From Pseudo-nitzschia pungens (taxonomy: Eukaryota; Bacillariophyta; Bacillariophyceae; Bacillariales; Bacillariaceae), in the NCBI GenBank assembly GCA_037355855.1, contig CM074758.1, forward strand, positions 6,669,001 through 6,733,000: a stretch of 64,000 bases of DNA, read 5' to 3'. The position numbers and the translations under genes are program-made. This document shows positions 31,261 to 43,034 of the stretch, in pieces. The stretch's first letter is position 1. Each line of letters opens with the position of its first letter. The notes beneath the pieces are model-generated. The model was given only the letters and a program-made list of their open reading frames with translations, did no database searches and was not told the DNA's origin.

Positions 31261-32009
31261 GGTGGGTTAATCAGTTTTCTATTAGGTTTAATTTAGTTAC
31301 ACTATTTCTGTTATCTTTGCTGTTTGTGTTGAAATTGAGCAAAAAGTGATTGCTCAGTTCTTCCAGTTTGTTTTGCTGGATTTCCACTGCTCTCGCGATA
31401 ACTCGTGTTATAACTGATTTTCCCCCTGGTTTGTCCAGTGGTGGGAGTTGTTTCTCTCTTTAGTTCACGGGAATCTTGTGGTTCTCCGGAGTTGTTTCTG
31501 TTTCTATTTCGTGGGAATCGATTCCCGTGGTTCTCTGGCGTTGCTTCTCTTTTAAGCCGTCACCAGGCTGGTCCCACTTCTCGTTGTCCCGTGGGATTAG
31601 TGGTGTTTGGGTATTTATTATATACCTTTCCGGATATCCGTATATTTCGATTTTGGTTGGCACACCCTTTTCGGTCTGTCCATCCCCTCAGTGTTGGTCC
31701 AATTAGTCCACTCACTGATTTATGTGTCACTTTTTCGGCACATGTTTTCGTGTTTTTCGATTATTTCTGTTGTCGACCATGGTCCTGTTTAGGTACTTAG
31801 GTGTCTCTGTTGCTGCTGTTGCTCCCTGTGTCGGGGCTAACAGTTGCTGGGGTTGGTGTTCCTGGTGCTGCAGACACTGGATATCCTTCTCCCTGGTTTG
31901 CTTCTTTGCGCCTCCATTTTTGGGCAGTCTTTCGGTCTCGTCGGTCCTCTTCGATCGATCGGTCCCTTTCTGCTCATGGTCATCAGCGCTCAGCTTGATT
32001 TTAAAATCA
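31261..32009 (-). promoter_or_regulatory. G1 copy C leader with LTR-adjacent palindrome
   Basis: Homologous to the leaders of copies A and B. TGATTTTAAAATCA at 31996-32009 abuts the 5' LTR. No gene is seen. Confidence 0.7.
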
Positions 32010-32198
32010 TGCCATACCCCGGGTCTACTAGTGATTGAGATAGTAGTGATATGCAAATTGTGAGCTCTAAAGATTAGTCTATTTGCTACAGTTTTAAGAG
32101 CTCTCCAGATCGGCGATTCTATCGGCTCGCCGATTGTTTTTACCCTTATCCTTAATCCAGTCCCATGTGTACTCGTGACTGTATTTTGGTGTACGGCA
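32010..32198 (-). repeat. 5' LTR of G1 copy C
   Basis: 189 bases, pairs with 20611-20799 with several mismatches (for example GATAG versus GAAAG near the TG end and TATTTTGG versus TATTCCGG near the CA end). Confidence 0.93.
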
Positions 32199-33900
32199 AA
32201 TCCTTGTAATGTTCTGCATCGAGAGAGGACGACATATATCCAATTCTCCATGGTGTAGTTCCACATTGATATAATTAGGTGGTCAATGGATCTACCTTGC
32301 AGCTTGTGAACTGTTCTTGCGTGAAAGACGTTGAGACGAAATTGTTGCAGTTTGACTAAAAGTCCATTTCTTGGGGTTTTATGTGTGATTTTTTCTGCAA
32401 ATAGAGATGGAAATTTGCATTTAGTGTAGATAGGTTTGTCACATAGTTCCAAGGAGTATGAAGGAGGATTGTCAGATCTGTCGTCATCTGTATTAATAAT
32501 TTCAACAGATTGTACAAATTTTGCCTCGATGCAGCGTACATAGTATCCATCAATAATTATAGTTTCCACCACCACTGAAATTGAATTGTTGTGTTTAAGT
32601 GTGATACCCTTGAATCTGGACATGGTTCCATTAGCTATGCATTCTTTGACGTTGATATTGTCTGTGACCATCACTGGACAGTCCACATAGAGTTTAAGTA
32701 AAGGATCGATATGTGAACTGCTATTTTGCTCTGTAACATGAGCGTTGCTACAGGCAGCAAAGAAAACATCGCCTTTGTCTGGAAATGGTTTGTATTCTTT
32801 TTTGGCAGAGCTGTATTTGTACTCAACATTTGATGCTCGGATGCAAATTGTATGGTCTGGAATTGGTACAGATGGGTCTTTTGAGTGTGTCTTGGCAAGA
32901 TGTTTTGCAAAAATGGCATCATTTATTGCACATCTATCTTTATTCTCTGTAACTGCATATGCTGTATTTTCTGGTAAAAATCCGTCTTCTTCCACAACCC
33001 TTGAGTTTATTATTGTTTCATCCTGGTGAGTTTGGCTTCCTTCAGCGAATCTAGATAACATGTTTCCAAATGATTTATCTTTGTCAAATCTATGATTTGC
33101 TTTGAGTTCAATCATAGTGTCCACAGCTTCGCCAAAATATTCAGAATGATCATTTTTGTATATTCTATTACCTCCAATTGGAGGTAACTGGTTGAAGTCG
33201 CCGGCAAATAAGATGTCAAGTCCTCCAAACTTGGAGTCGGCTCTGGGCACATCCTTTAATTCATTGAGACAGAAGTTCAGTTTGATCATAAGTTCTGTAC
33301 TTGCAAATGAAATTTCATCAATTATGATCATCTCTGTGTCAATCCAATCATCTTGAAATTGTTGTAACTTGTCATAACTCCCATTGTTGTTGTGCACCGG
33401 TATGTGACATGCTTTGTGAAGGGTTGATCCATGAATAGAAACAGCTGCACAACCTGTCAAAGCTGTCACCACAATTGTGTTTCTTGTAAATTTGATGTTT
33501 AAATTGTCACAAAAACCCTTACAATAAGCCAATATTCCCTTAATGACTCTGCTTTTTCCTGTTCCTCCAGATCCAGTCAATAATAAAATTGTCTGTTTCT
33601 TATGTCGATTTATTTCGGTTAAATCTCTTTGCAAAGCATTGTATAGCGTGCGCTGATGTCTTGGTATGTGGACAGAAGTTGTATCATCCATATCTTCATC
33701 CAACATTCTTGAGTGACTAATTCTATCTGCATTTGTTCCTTCCCTCCTGCATATGCGCAAGACAAATCCTGAAACAACATAAGCAAATGCAGCCATTTGA
33801 TGAATATCACCTTTAAAAATGTTTTCAGCGAATTCCAATATGTTTTGACAGGTCCCTGTAGGTGATAAACCTGTTAGTTCACTGTCTGTTACAACATCTC
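32199..33900 (-). pseudogene. Helitron PIF1-like helicase domain
   Basis: This SF1B helicase is the motor of rolling-circle Helitron transposition. Walker A is TGSGGTGKS, Walker B IIIDEISFAS, then LFAGDFNQLPPIGG, and near the C-terminus FHARTVHKLQGRSIDHL and YVVLSRCRTLQG. It is fused upstream to the Rep domain through a frame broken at an A-tract (33901-33911 on the plus strand): Rep reads IQVMIKKK before the tract and this part reads DVVTDSELTGLSPTGTC after it. The last residues continue at 20610-20444 beyond G1 copy C. Apparent coding past 32199 is LTR sequence read by chance in frame. Confidence 0.9.
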
Positions 33901-36900
33901 TTTTTTTTAATCATGACTTGTATCATGTCATGAATGTGAATGGTATTCCAATTTCGATGGGCACCAGTCGGATTGTCTTGTGCTGTAGTTTCAAAATTCT
34001 GAACTTGTTGTGAGGTATGAAAAGCTGATACATTGTGAGGAACAATGGGTGCTGCAATAAGCTTGTCTCCACAATTGTTTGCTCCACCTTTGACAATGAC
34101 AGAAGTTTTCATTGAAAAAGTATTGGTTTGTGTCCTCAATAAATTAGATTGATTGAGACCCAATGATGTAGCATCAAAAATATCTAACTCCTCTATGCTT
34201 CCAATTACATCACCATCAGTTTCCTGAGACATAAAATCCTCAGTCAAAAAAGCAGCATGGGGACCAATGGTAGTCTTCTCAAGCATATCAAGTTGTCTTT
34301 CACATTGTAGGCTGTTATGTGTGTTTTGAATGTTTTGAAGTATTTTGAGATGGTCTGGTTTTAAGCAGCCATTGAGCAGAAATTGCTGATAAAATGGTAG
34401 GAATTTGAAATTGATTTTGATGTCTGATAAGTCCCTGAATGGGCAGAAAAGAGTTGCAGCCGACTGTGCATAGTCTTCCATTTCTTTTTCAATTACTCTC
34501 TTGCAGGCGTCTTCTGAACAGGGAACAAAAGTTCTTATATCATATTTGCCAAATTTTTTAGTTGACTTGAAATTGTAATAAGCAACAGTGGGAATCGCCT
34601 CATGTTTCCTTTTGTAACAAAACAGGTTTTCTTTGGAAGGATGTCCATCAATGAAGGTCATGCATTGTTTTCTTCTCCTTGCCTCAGATTTGTAGAACTT
34701 GGTAAAGTCATACAAACAGATGTGACTGAGTCTGTGAGGTCTGTAAATGTAATCTGCAACATGGGACATATATGTTGGCAGTTGTTCCTCCTCTTGAGAG
34801 AGTTTTAAAATTCCCTCTTTGATGCCCTCATTATGAAATCTTCTGAGATAGATTGTAGCAAAATTGTCAGAAGAAAACTCAAATCTTGTAGAGTGTCTGC
34901 TGAGATAAGCAGCCATTGGAGCGGACATTATGTTGTCTTGAGTCACTTTAAACAGAGTATTCAAAATAGTTCTCAAACCTTGTTTCTCCCTAAGAATGTC
35001 ATCTTCTTGTTGATCTTCATTTGGATTGTCTTCATTCTGTTGGTTGCTGGTTTGTACTGTTTCAGTTTCATTCAATTGTTCTTGTTTTTTGGCAATTTGA
35101 TCTAAGACTTTCTGGGCAACACCATTGATTTTCTCTTTGTCATCCTTTTGTGTACTTTTTGAAGCATAGCATGTTAAATAAAAAATACCTGCCCCATCAA
35201 CACCCCAAATAATGTTATTGTTTGAATGAAATATTGAACTGATATAGGGATTGTTTGGGTTTGCAAAACAATCCTGATGAGTTCTTTGATACTCCCATTG
35301 AAATAATTTTCTTGCCTTGTATTTTCCAAAGCAGTCATACCACTCTGTCTCTTTGTCGTCAAAATGTATTTTGTTGTCAGATGCTTGTCTCATCGGGAGC
35401 TTAAACCTGCAATCTCCTTTTTTATCTTTTTTGAAACATGAGGGGACATGGGTTGATTTGTGCATGTTCCTGAGAAGTGAAACAATGTTTAGTGTATGTT
35501 GAAAATCATTTGAATTGATACTTGGTGGTCTTTGTGAAGCTGACAATGGATTTCTGGCATCTGATATCAATTTGTTATACAAAGCCATTTCCAAAACAAT
35601 CTGACACTTTGCTCGTTTAGTTATTCCATTTGAGAATTTGTGATACATGAAAAATGTTGCAGAGTCTTTTGTGTATGGAATTGAGTTCAGTAATGAACAA
35701 TTTGATCATGCAATGTCTTCACTGGAGTAAGTTTGTTGACACTGATTGCATTTGATGATTGCAACCCCACCTAAAGATGTTGTTCCATTCTTTTTTCTCA
35801 AATTCCTTAAATCCTGGTCTGAGCATTTCTCCATTGTTTGACTTAAGAGTTCATTGCAATTCTCTCCTCTGCATATTGTAGTGTCAAAATCATGGTGCAA
35901 TTTTGTGGTCAAAATGTTAGCAGCATATCTTTTCATTGACTCAATAGCTTGTTGTTTTTTTTCTGGGATGTACAGGTCTTCTAGTAATTGATTCCACTTA
36001 TTAACCCACAAAACAAAGTGTGCATGCAATGTTCCTCTACCTTGTTCTTCAGTTGCAATTGAATATGCATCAAGATCGCCAAAGAGTCCCATTTTTGGGT
36101 TATTGCCTTTGTTTTTGCCTGTTTTGTTCCATCCCAACAAATATTTAATGGTAATATTGAGTACATTTTCAAATTCTAATGCACAAAGTCCAGGGTATGA
36201 TGTACGTCGAATATTAGACTCCAATGCAAATTGAAAAAGATCTTCATCTCTGGACAAAAGATTTGGAATTTCCTGTCCTGGATGGAAAATGGTGTGTCTT
36301 GACATGACTTCAATCCTGAAATTGATGGAATCATCAGGGGTTATAGTAAATAAAATGCATGGCATACCATGGATTGCCATTAGTTGAAACATTCGTTGTC
36401 TAGCAGCTTCTGACGCTCCTCTAGTGTTTCCAAGAGATCTTGTGATACCTTTGATCTTGGAGAGAAATACTTCTTCATTTGTTCTTGGTATGGCTCCTCA
36501 AAGAAAATTTGAAGCTGCTTCTTTTAGTTTGGATGGCTTGAGGTCTCCAAAATTGCATCTTTGATTTTGTGATGTTCTGAGATAGGAATGTTTCACCATT
36601 TTTGTTCTTTGCTGTATGTTGCGGTTGACAGATACAAAAGCCGGGACATGAAATTCGTTTTAAGATAACTCTGATAGATACCTTAAGTATTGAGGTCCCA
36701 TCATATCTTCTCCCTTCATGTTCACATTTCCTATACCATATGGGAATTGTAAAGGGAAAGCTTTAATGAAATTGAGACCCTCATAATCTTTCAGAGAATT
36801 GTTTGAAGATCTGCAAATCATGGTTGAATCCCTTTCAATCAAGTCTTCAATGCAATGGTCTTTCAGATCTTTATCAGTATCAAAACCTGCATTATGTTTT

Positions 36901-37204
36901 GAAGGAGCATGTTCATCTGGAAAGACAACCATCATTTCAAATTGTTGTTCGATGTTTGAATTTGTTGATTGCACTGTGTCGCTCTTATCAAAGAGAACGG
37001 GAGAGATTATTGTTGTGTCATCAATGTCTTCGTCCTGGAGATACCAGATATTTTCTTTCATCCAATTCAAAGCTCTCTTAGCTTTTGTTATGTTGAAATT
37101 CATCTTTCTCATAATTTTTATTTTTTGTTGTTGTGTAAAGGGCCCAGAAAGCACAACTTGAATTTATTTTTTTCCTATTTGTTCCATGTAATTGAAAACT
37201 CCAC
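33901..37204 (-). pseudogene. Helitron Rep region with HUH and two-tyrosine motifs, several nonsense codons
   Basis: Begins with GVFNYMEQIGKK, then a stop, then IQVVLSGPFTQQQKIKIMRKM. The replication initiator has the HUH motif in GRGTLHAHFVLW (36030 region) and the paired tyrosines in FYLTCYASK (about 35170), which cut and join single-stranded DNA. In-frame stops are at 37164-37166 (TAA), 36660-36662 (TAA), 36498-36500 (TGA) and 35706-35708 (TGA); the reading frame itself is unbroken across all four until the A-tract at 33901. Cysteine pairs (KCNQCQQ; CRGENC) suggest zinc binding between HUH and Y2. Frame continuity argues that the stops are decay, not introns. Confidence 0.88.
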
Positions 37205-37552
37205 TGTAACATGCTACCGTATGTTACTCTACGAGGGCTCTAAATGATTATTGAATCCCGCATGTACTCCAATATATATGGTATTCAGGTATGTATGTTC
37301 AGTATATACACACATACAACAAATATCAAGATAAATATCAAGAGTCCCATGACTCGCTGATTCTTGATATTATGCCCGCCGAATAATATATCATTATTCG
37401 ATCGTTCATCGATACTTAAAAGAATCATTCCCATCTCGTAAAGTATTCAACCATTCTCTTTCGTAACACAATTTTATAATTTATTAACCTTTCATCATTA
37501 AAATACCTCTATCGCGTACCACTCCATCTAATTTCTACCCTAGAGTGTTACA
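37205..37552 (+). repeat. 5' LTR of G2 copy 2
   Basis: 348 bases, TGTAACATGC to GAGTGTTACA. The ends match the G2 copy 1 LTR; the interior is a different subfamily. No full partner remains. Confidence 0.9.
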
Positions 37553-37579
37553 CAGTAATTACTGTCCGCTTGAAAGTAG
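37553..37579 (+). promoter_or_regulatory. LTR-adjacent palindrome and leader start of G2 copy 2
   Basis: CAGTAATTACTG at 37553-37564 directly follows the LTR, as in copy 1, then TCCGCTTGAAAGTAG before the LINE target duplication. Confidence 0.75.
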
Positions 37580-37599
37580 AAGACAAAGACAAGAACTCA

Positions 37600-40500
37600 A
37601 CCAGCATGCTTCTCAGATTCGTGCCAGGATGCACAGGGAACGTCTTCAACGAGAGCTTGGTCTCGCTGCTCGGTCTATTCGGGGACGTGTCAACAAGTCA
37701 GCAGTCTTGCGCGCTATTGCCGTTGGCCATGATGGTGTTGAACAGGTCTTGGAATCTCAGTCTACTATGGTTCCAGCTATGGCTGAATCCAATGTCCGGC
37801 GTCAACAGCAGTGTCTTGGCACTCCTTCCATGACTCCCTCCTTCATTCAAGATTTTGGCTACCTAGGCACTGCCCATGCTGCTCCCCAAGTCCTTGATGG
37901 CACATACATTCCTCCTCCTGCCACTGACAAATACCTTTCTGAATTTCTTGCCTGTCTCAAAGTCCCTGACTCTCTTCTGAGTTTGCCCCCCTTTGACTAT
38001 TCAGTGTGTCCAGCTGACAATGCTGCTGCCTGGAAACGCCAGAGGGAACGCACAGCAAGTGAACCTTCTTGTTTGAGTTTTGCCCACCACAAGGCATTTG
38101 CCCTGGATCCCCAGCTGAACAAGTTTGACACTCTCCTGAGATCTGTCCCATTGATTGTTGGCTTTTCTCCTTCTGCTTGGCAGGTCATCACTGATGTTGA
38201 GATCTTCAAGAAACCTGGGGAATATAGGGTGGATAAGATGAGGCTTATTCAGCTGATGTCTCCTGAGTTCCAAATCAACAACAAGATGATTGGCAGACGC
38301 ATTCTTGCCCATGCTGAACGTGCCAATGCTGTGGCTGTTGATCAACATGGAAGCAGGAAACACCACAAGGCCATCAACACCTGCCTGAACAAGAAGCTCA
38401 TCTGTGATGTGTTGAGGCAGAAGCGCAGATCTGGTGCTGTTGCTATGAATGATGCCAAGGGCTGCTATGATAGGATCTCTCATCCCATTGCAGGTCTCAC
38501 TCTCCAGAGCTTTGGGGTTCCTGCACATGTGTGTGAGGTTCTTTTGTCTACTTTGCAACTTGCCAAGCACCACATCAAAACTGGTTTTGGTCGGTCCGGT
38601 CCTGTGTATGGTGATGAACCTGTTCCTCTCAGTGGTTGTGGCCAAGGCAATGGTATTGGTCCAACTCTTTGGGCTTTGGTGTCAACAATTGTCTTCCGAA
38701 TGATGCAACAGGCTGGGCATGGTGTCCATCTTCTCACTTCATTGTCACTGCAACTGGTTTCTCTTGTGGGTTTTGCCTTTGTGGATGACACAGATTTGTT
38801 TTGTGCTGGCTCTGATTCCTCCACATCTGGTGAGGAATTGGCTGTTGACTTTCAGGCAGCTCTTGACCGATGGGCTGGTGGGATTATTGCCACTGGTGGT
38901 GCTATTGAACCTGCCAAATCCTTCTGTTATTTGATTGATTTCAAATGGAATGGATCCGGTTGGGATTATTGCTCCATTGCTGACATGCCTGGTGACTTCT
39001 CAGTTGCTGACAAGAATGGCAATCGAGCTACCCTGGATCGGTTTGAAGTTGACCATGCTGACAAGACTCTTGGGGTTTTTATCTCCATGGATGGCAATGA
39101 GGAAGCACAGATTGCTCATATGAAGTCCCAGTCTCAGTCTTTTGGATCTCAACTCAAGGCTTCCAAGTGTGAGAAGCGCGCATCCCTCTACACCTTCAAG
39201 TATTCTTTCATGAAGTCTGTTGAATACCCCATGCCTGTCACGCAACTTGATGAGGCCACCTGGACTAAGATTATTCACCCAGCTCTTGTTCCTGTGCTGA
39301 ATAAAGCAGGGATGTCACGGACATTTCCTAGACATGTGTTCTATGGTCCTTCCCTCTATCAAGGCTTTGGTTTCATCCATCCATACCTCCTCCAAGAGTT
39401 CAGTCATATTGCCACCCTCTTTCAGGAATCTGTCAGGTCCTCACAAACTGGTAGGATTCTCAGGCTCACTGCTGAGTCTCTCAGGCTTGAACTTGGACTT
39501 CCTCTCCATCTTGGTGTCACACCCTATCATCCCTTTGCTTCATACGTCACTCCCTGCTGGTACAAACATGTGTGGAAGTTTTTCTCTGTTCACCCTGTGA
39601 GCTTGTTTGAAGACTTCCCAGACCTACCACTGTTACGTTCCAATGACTGTTATCTCATGCAAGCCTTTGTCAACTCTGGCTTCAGAGGTGCTGACTTGTC
39701 CCTCTTGAATCACATGCGCATGTCCCTCAAGGCTATTTCCCTTGCTGACATTTGTACTCCAGATGGAAAAAGACTCTCTCCCATGGCTTTCCAGCTGACC
39801 TCCTCCAATCACTTGAGGGATCATCTTGACTGGCCGAGATGTCCTCCATCTTGGCCTCCAGCAGCAAAGCGCTTATGGACTAAGGCACTTCAGACCTGTT
39901 TTCTTCCCCCCTGTCCACCCCCTGCAGCCAGGGCACTGGCTCCTTCTTTTCATCTTGGGCATTGGCTCTCTCCCCAGACAGCTTCTCTCTGGCCTTGGTT
40001 TTTGTCTCCATCCACCAACAGAATATTCTTCAAAACTTCTACTGGCTGGATTGTGAGCACCTCCCAGGGCAGGGGCAGATACAGGGTCACTTCTGAACTC
40101 ATTTCTGACAAACCAGCCTGTGCTGATGTGCTTGTCTGCCCAGTTATTTGCGGACAAGTTGTACGCGTGGTTGGGTCCTCAGCCTTTGTTTCCGAACCTC
40201 CTGACATGGATCCTCTGGTGTACAATCCATTTGATTCTCTTCCAGACTCCCCTGCAGATGCCTTTGATGCACTCTGTGCGTCTCCAAGAGTACTTCTCCA
40301 CAAATATTCCCTACCACAGGCTGGCTGTCAGCACCTTGTTGATGCTATCCAGAGTGGTACTGCCAGTGCTGTATGTGATGGTTCATTTGATCCGGACCTT
40401 CTCAGAGGAACTTCTGCTTTCATTTTGTCACCCAATACCTCCACCAAGACTGCTTCATTGTTCCTCACTGGCTGTAATTTTGTCAGTGGATCCCCTGAGG

Positions 40501-41849
40501 ATCAATCTTCCTACAGGAGTGAACTGGCAGGTATCATTGGGGTTCTCACCTGCTGCACTGCTCTGGTGAGTCTTTTTGATATTGCTTCTGGCTCTATCAC
40601 TATTGCTCTGGATGGTGACACAGCTCTCAAACAGGCTGAGGGATCATGGCCATTGGTTATTTCCCAGAAGTCTTTTGATTATGTTTATGTCATCAGAAAC
40701 ATGATTTCTGCCCTGCCAATCTCTGTGCACTTTCAGTGGGTTCAGGGCCATCAAGCTGGAATCTTTCTTGATTGGTGGGCCCTTCGCAATCATCAGGTTG
40801 ACAGCATGGCAAAGGCATTTCTCTCTGCCCATAGAGCTTCTGCCCATCACTATCCCCGACTTGTGTTTGAGCCCTGGGCTTTTTCTCTCAATGGAAGCAA
40901 GTGCTCAAGGTTTGATCAAAATGCTTTGCATGTTGCCATTTCTGGTCCTCCTCTTCTTCAATATTGGCAGACCCACCATGATATTCCCATTCCACAACCT
41001 GTTTTGAGTTCCATCCATTGGTGTGCCCATCTGTCTGCCTTCAAGCGATTACCTCCTGGCATGCAAAGGTGGTTTGTCAAGTTTGCTTCTGGATGCATTG
41101 GTGTTGGCAACCAACTACTTCACTACCAGTATCAGGATCACTCCAGGTGCCCATTGTGTGATGCAGACAACGAGAAGGTTTCTCATGTGCTCTCCTGCAA
41201 GGACCCTGGGGCAGTACAGCACAGTGTGTCAGCTTTCAAGGGACCACTGCAGAAGAGGCTTGAAGTTGAACAAACTGATCCATCATTGGTTGTTGCCATT
41301 GTGGATCTTCTCACCAGAGTTCGGAAGGGCCAGAACATTTATCCATCATCCTACTCACTTGCAATTGCTTCTGCTGTCAGGGCACAGAGGACTATTGGCT
41401 GGCACAACTGGCTTCTTGGTAGGTGGTCTCCTCGCTGGTATCAAATCCAGGCTGACTACTACTCCCACATTGGAAGCAAGCGCTCTCCCAAACGTTGGGC
41501 TACAGCTATCATCCATCAGTTCTTTCTTACCTCCTGGGATCTTTGGACCTACAGAAATGAACGACTCCATGGTCCTGGGGGTACCCTGGATGCTGAACAA
41601 CACCAATCTCTTGATGCTTCCATCACCTCAGAATTGGCAATTGGTACAGCTGGTGCACTTCCCCAGTCACACTCCCTGTTACAAACCCCTTTCCACATCC
41701 TACAAGGTTACACCCTGACTGCCAAGAGGCAGTGGCTTGCAACCATCCACCTTGCCAGGAAGCAGTATGCAGCGCCTGTCCCACCAGTGCAGCCATACCA
41801 ACGAGAGGCTGCTCTCCTCAGAGCCTGGCTTACTGGACCTCAGGGTTGA
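37600..41849 (+). CDS. LINE ORF2 of copy L1, lacking endonuclease (RT, RNase H, zinc finger)
   Basis: About 1415 codons, open throughout, matching the C-terminal three quarters of the full-length ORF2 at 57276-63116. The reverse transcriptase shows NDAKGCYDRISH (motif A), GCGQGNGIGPTLWA and FAFVDDTDLF (catalytic motif C, FVDD). RNase H shows CDGSFDPD, YRSELAGI, LDGDTALKQ and NHQVDSMAK. A C-terminal CPLCDADNEKVSHVLSC is a likely CCHC finger. The annotated start is the truncation point; the few codons upstream are target DNA. Without the endonuclease and promoter it is not autonomous. Near-absence of lesions indicates a young insertion. Confidence 0.93.
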
Positions 41850-42061
41850 TTACACTTTGTACCGTGGTCTTGTCTTCTGTTCTTGCTGCTTATCTTGTCA
41901 TTTACCTTTTGATACTGGATCTTATCCCAATATCTCCATTCCCATTTCACTTTCTCTCAAGTCCCTATTTTGTGGGACTTGTTTGTCCTTTTCCCTGCTT
42001 GATCTTCAAGGTTTGTTTGAAAAATTTGTCGTTCTACCACTTGGGGTCCTGACTCTTTGAT

Positions 42062-42151
42062 GGAGGCGACGTTAAAGTCTGGTTACAGACTGAGTAATTT
42101 AGTTTCACCTTTGGTGATTAAAGTTATTTAAATACGTATATTATTATTATT
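42062..42151 (+). promoter_or_regulatory. LINE 3' end: two stem-loops and ATT tail
   Basis: AGTCTG-GTTA-CAGACT (42076-42091) and TCACC-TTT-GGTGA (42105-42117) precede the tail. Both stems are conserved in L2 and L3. In some LINE families such 3' stem-loops are recognised by the element's own RT. Confidence 0.7.
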
Positions 42152-42347
42152 AAGACAAAGACAAGAACTCAGTACTGAATCCAAAACATCCTTTATCCTA
42201 AACAACAGGGATACATCGATACCCTGACAAGCAAAAACAATCAACGTCGATCGAAATCTACAACCGATCGAACGCAAACTACGACGAACGAAATACCGAA
42301 TCGATCGAACATCTACGAACCGATCAAACGCGACGAATCAAGAAACA

Positions 42348-42960
42348 ATGGCAGGACTTTACAGAGATCCACCAATCAATAACACTCCATCCTTCAACAG
42401 GAGTAAACCCAAGAGAACCAAGCTCTCCATTACAAATCCCAATGGAAAACAAGACGGCATGAAGATCCCTCTATTCACCAACAAAGGAGGACTAGAGGAA
42501 TTTCTATTTGTTGAAGAAGCCTTCAGGAACGCCGCAAAGCTCCTAGGACTACCAACCACCGACTACATTACTTACTTCAGCAGATGTCTAAATACAGACA
42601 CTCAATCCAAGTGGAATGAAATGCTACAGGATCCCCTGGATCCAGATGAATTCCAATATGAAAGAAAGCGCCGAAGGATATGAAGCAGCAATCATTGACT
42701 TTATCAAGGAACACTATTGCAATGCAAAAGACGCCAAAGATATCATGCATACATACCTTCGAACGCTGAAGAAACCAAGCACTGTTTCATGCAAAGACCA
42801 TGCAGACCGAATGCTAATTCTCTTCAAATATACCAAAAGACTCCAAGGACATGGAACTGACCTATCACCAACAGAAGCTAAGACCATTCTGCTGTACACC
42901 TTCCCAAGCAAATGGATCAACAGCTACGGTCTAATCCACCAAGGGATACAAGAAGATACT
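42348..42960 (+). pseudogene. Gag fragment of G2 copy 2
   Basis: Starts MAGLYRDPPINNTPSFNRSKPK, clearly homologous to G2 copy 1 gag. One extra base near 42661 shifts the frame (FQYER then ESAEGYEAAIIDF in the next frame). The reading ends at HQGIQED where it meets the LTR remnant. The zinc knuckle and everything after are missing. Confidence 0.9.
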
Positions 42961-42978
42961 CTACCCTAGAGTGTTACA

Positions 42979-43034
42979 TCCACTTGTATAGGAAAGGTTA
43001 TTTTTCCTGAGAATGTGATAACCTTTTATCATCT
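42979..43034 (-). pseudogene. Helitron Rep, short piece between two insertions
   Basis: Minus-strand reading MIKGYHILRKNNLSYTSG joins in frame with GVFNYMEQIGKK at 37204 once one TCCAC copy is removed. On the other side it joins ADSI at 45096 when FB2 is removed. This 56-base island is what shows that the DUF6570 part and the Rep part belong to one gene. Confidence 0.75.

Larger units (their letters stand above)
20611..32198 (-). mobile_element. Ty3/gypsy retrotransposon, family G1 copy C, interrupted by a G2 element
   Basis: LTRs of 189 bases lie at 20611-20799 and 32010-32198, with AATCC outside both (20606-20610 and 32199-32203). Internal order on the minus strand is leader, gag, pol; pol is interrupted by 21585-27354. 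The two LTRs differ at about six positions, so this copy is older than copy B. It sits in the Helitron helicase gene. Confidence 0.95.
37600..42151 (+). mobile_element. LINE copy L1, 5'-truncated, ATT tail
   Basis: The body begins in the region corresponding to 61529 of the full-length copy and ends in TATTATTATTATT. A perfect 20-base target duplication (AAGACAAAGACAAGAACTCA) is at 37580-37599 and 42152-42171. 5' truncation, a simple-repeat tail and a long duplication are hallmarks of target-primed reverse transcription. It sits in the leader of G2 copy 2. Confidence 0.95.
37205..42978 (+). mobile_element. Ty3/gypsy family G2 copy 2, internally deleted, with a LINE inside
   Basis: A 348-base 5' LTR (37205-37552), the CAGTAATTACTG palindrome, and a leader split by a LINE (37600-42151) are followed by the first ~200 codons of gag (42348-42960). 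That is joined directly to the last ~19 bases of the 3' LTR (CTACCCTAGAGTGTTACA, to 42978). TCCAC lies on both sides (37200-37204 and 42979-42983), so the element inserted normally and later lost the rest of gag, all pol and most of the 3' LTR. The LTR is diverged from that of copy 1. Confidence 0.93.

Noticed and set aside
31727..32198. Apparent C-terminal extension of the Helitron helicase through the LTR and leader of G1 copy C
   Set aside because: The residues beyond LSRCRTLQG are LTR-encoded; the true C-terminus is at 20610-20444 after removal of the element.
33901..37204. In-frame stops of the Helitron Rep as introns
   Set aside because: The reading frame continues with conserved sequence immediately on both sides of each stop and no GT-AG pair is needed.
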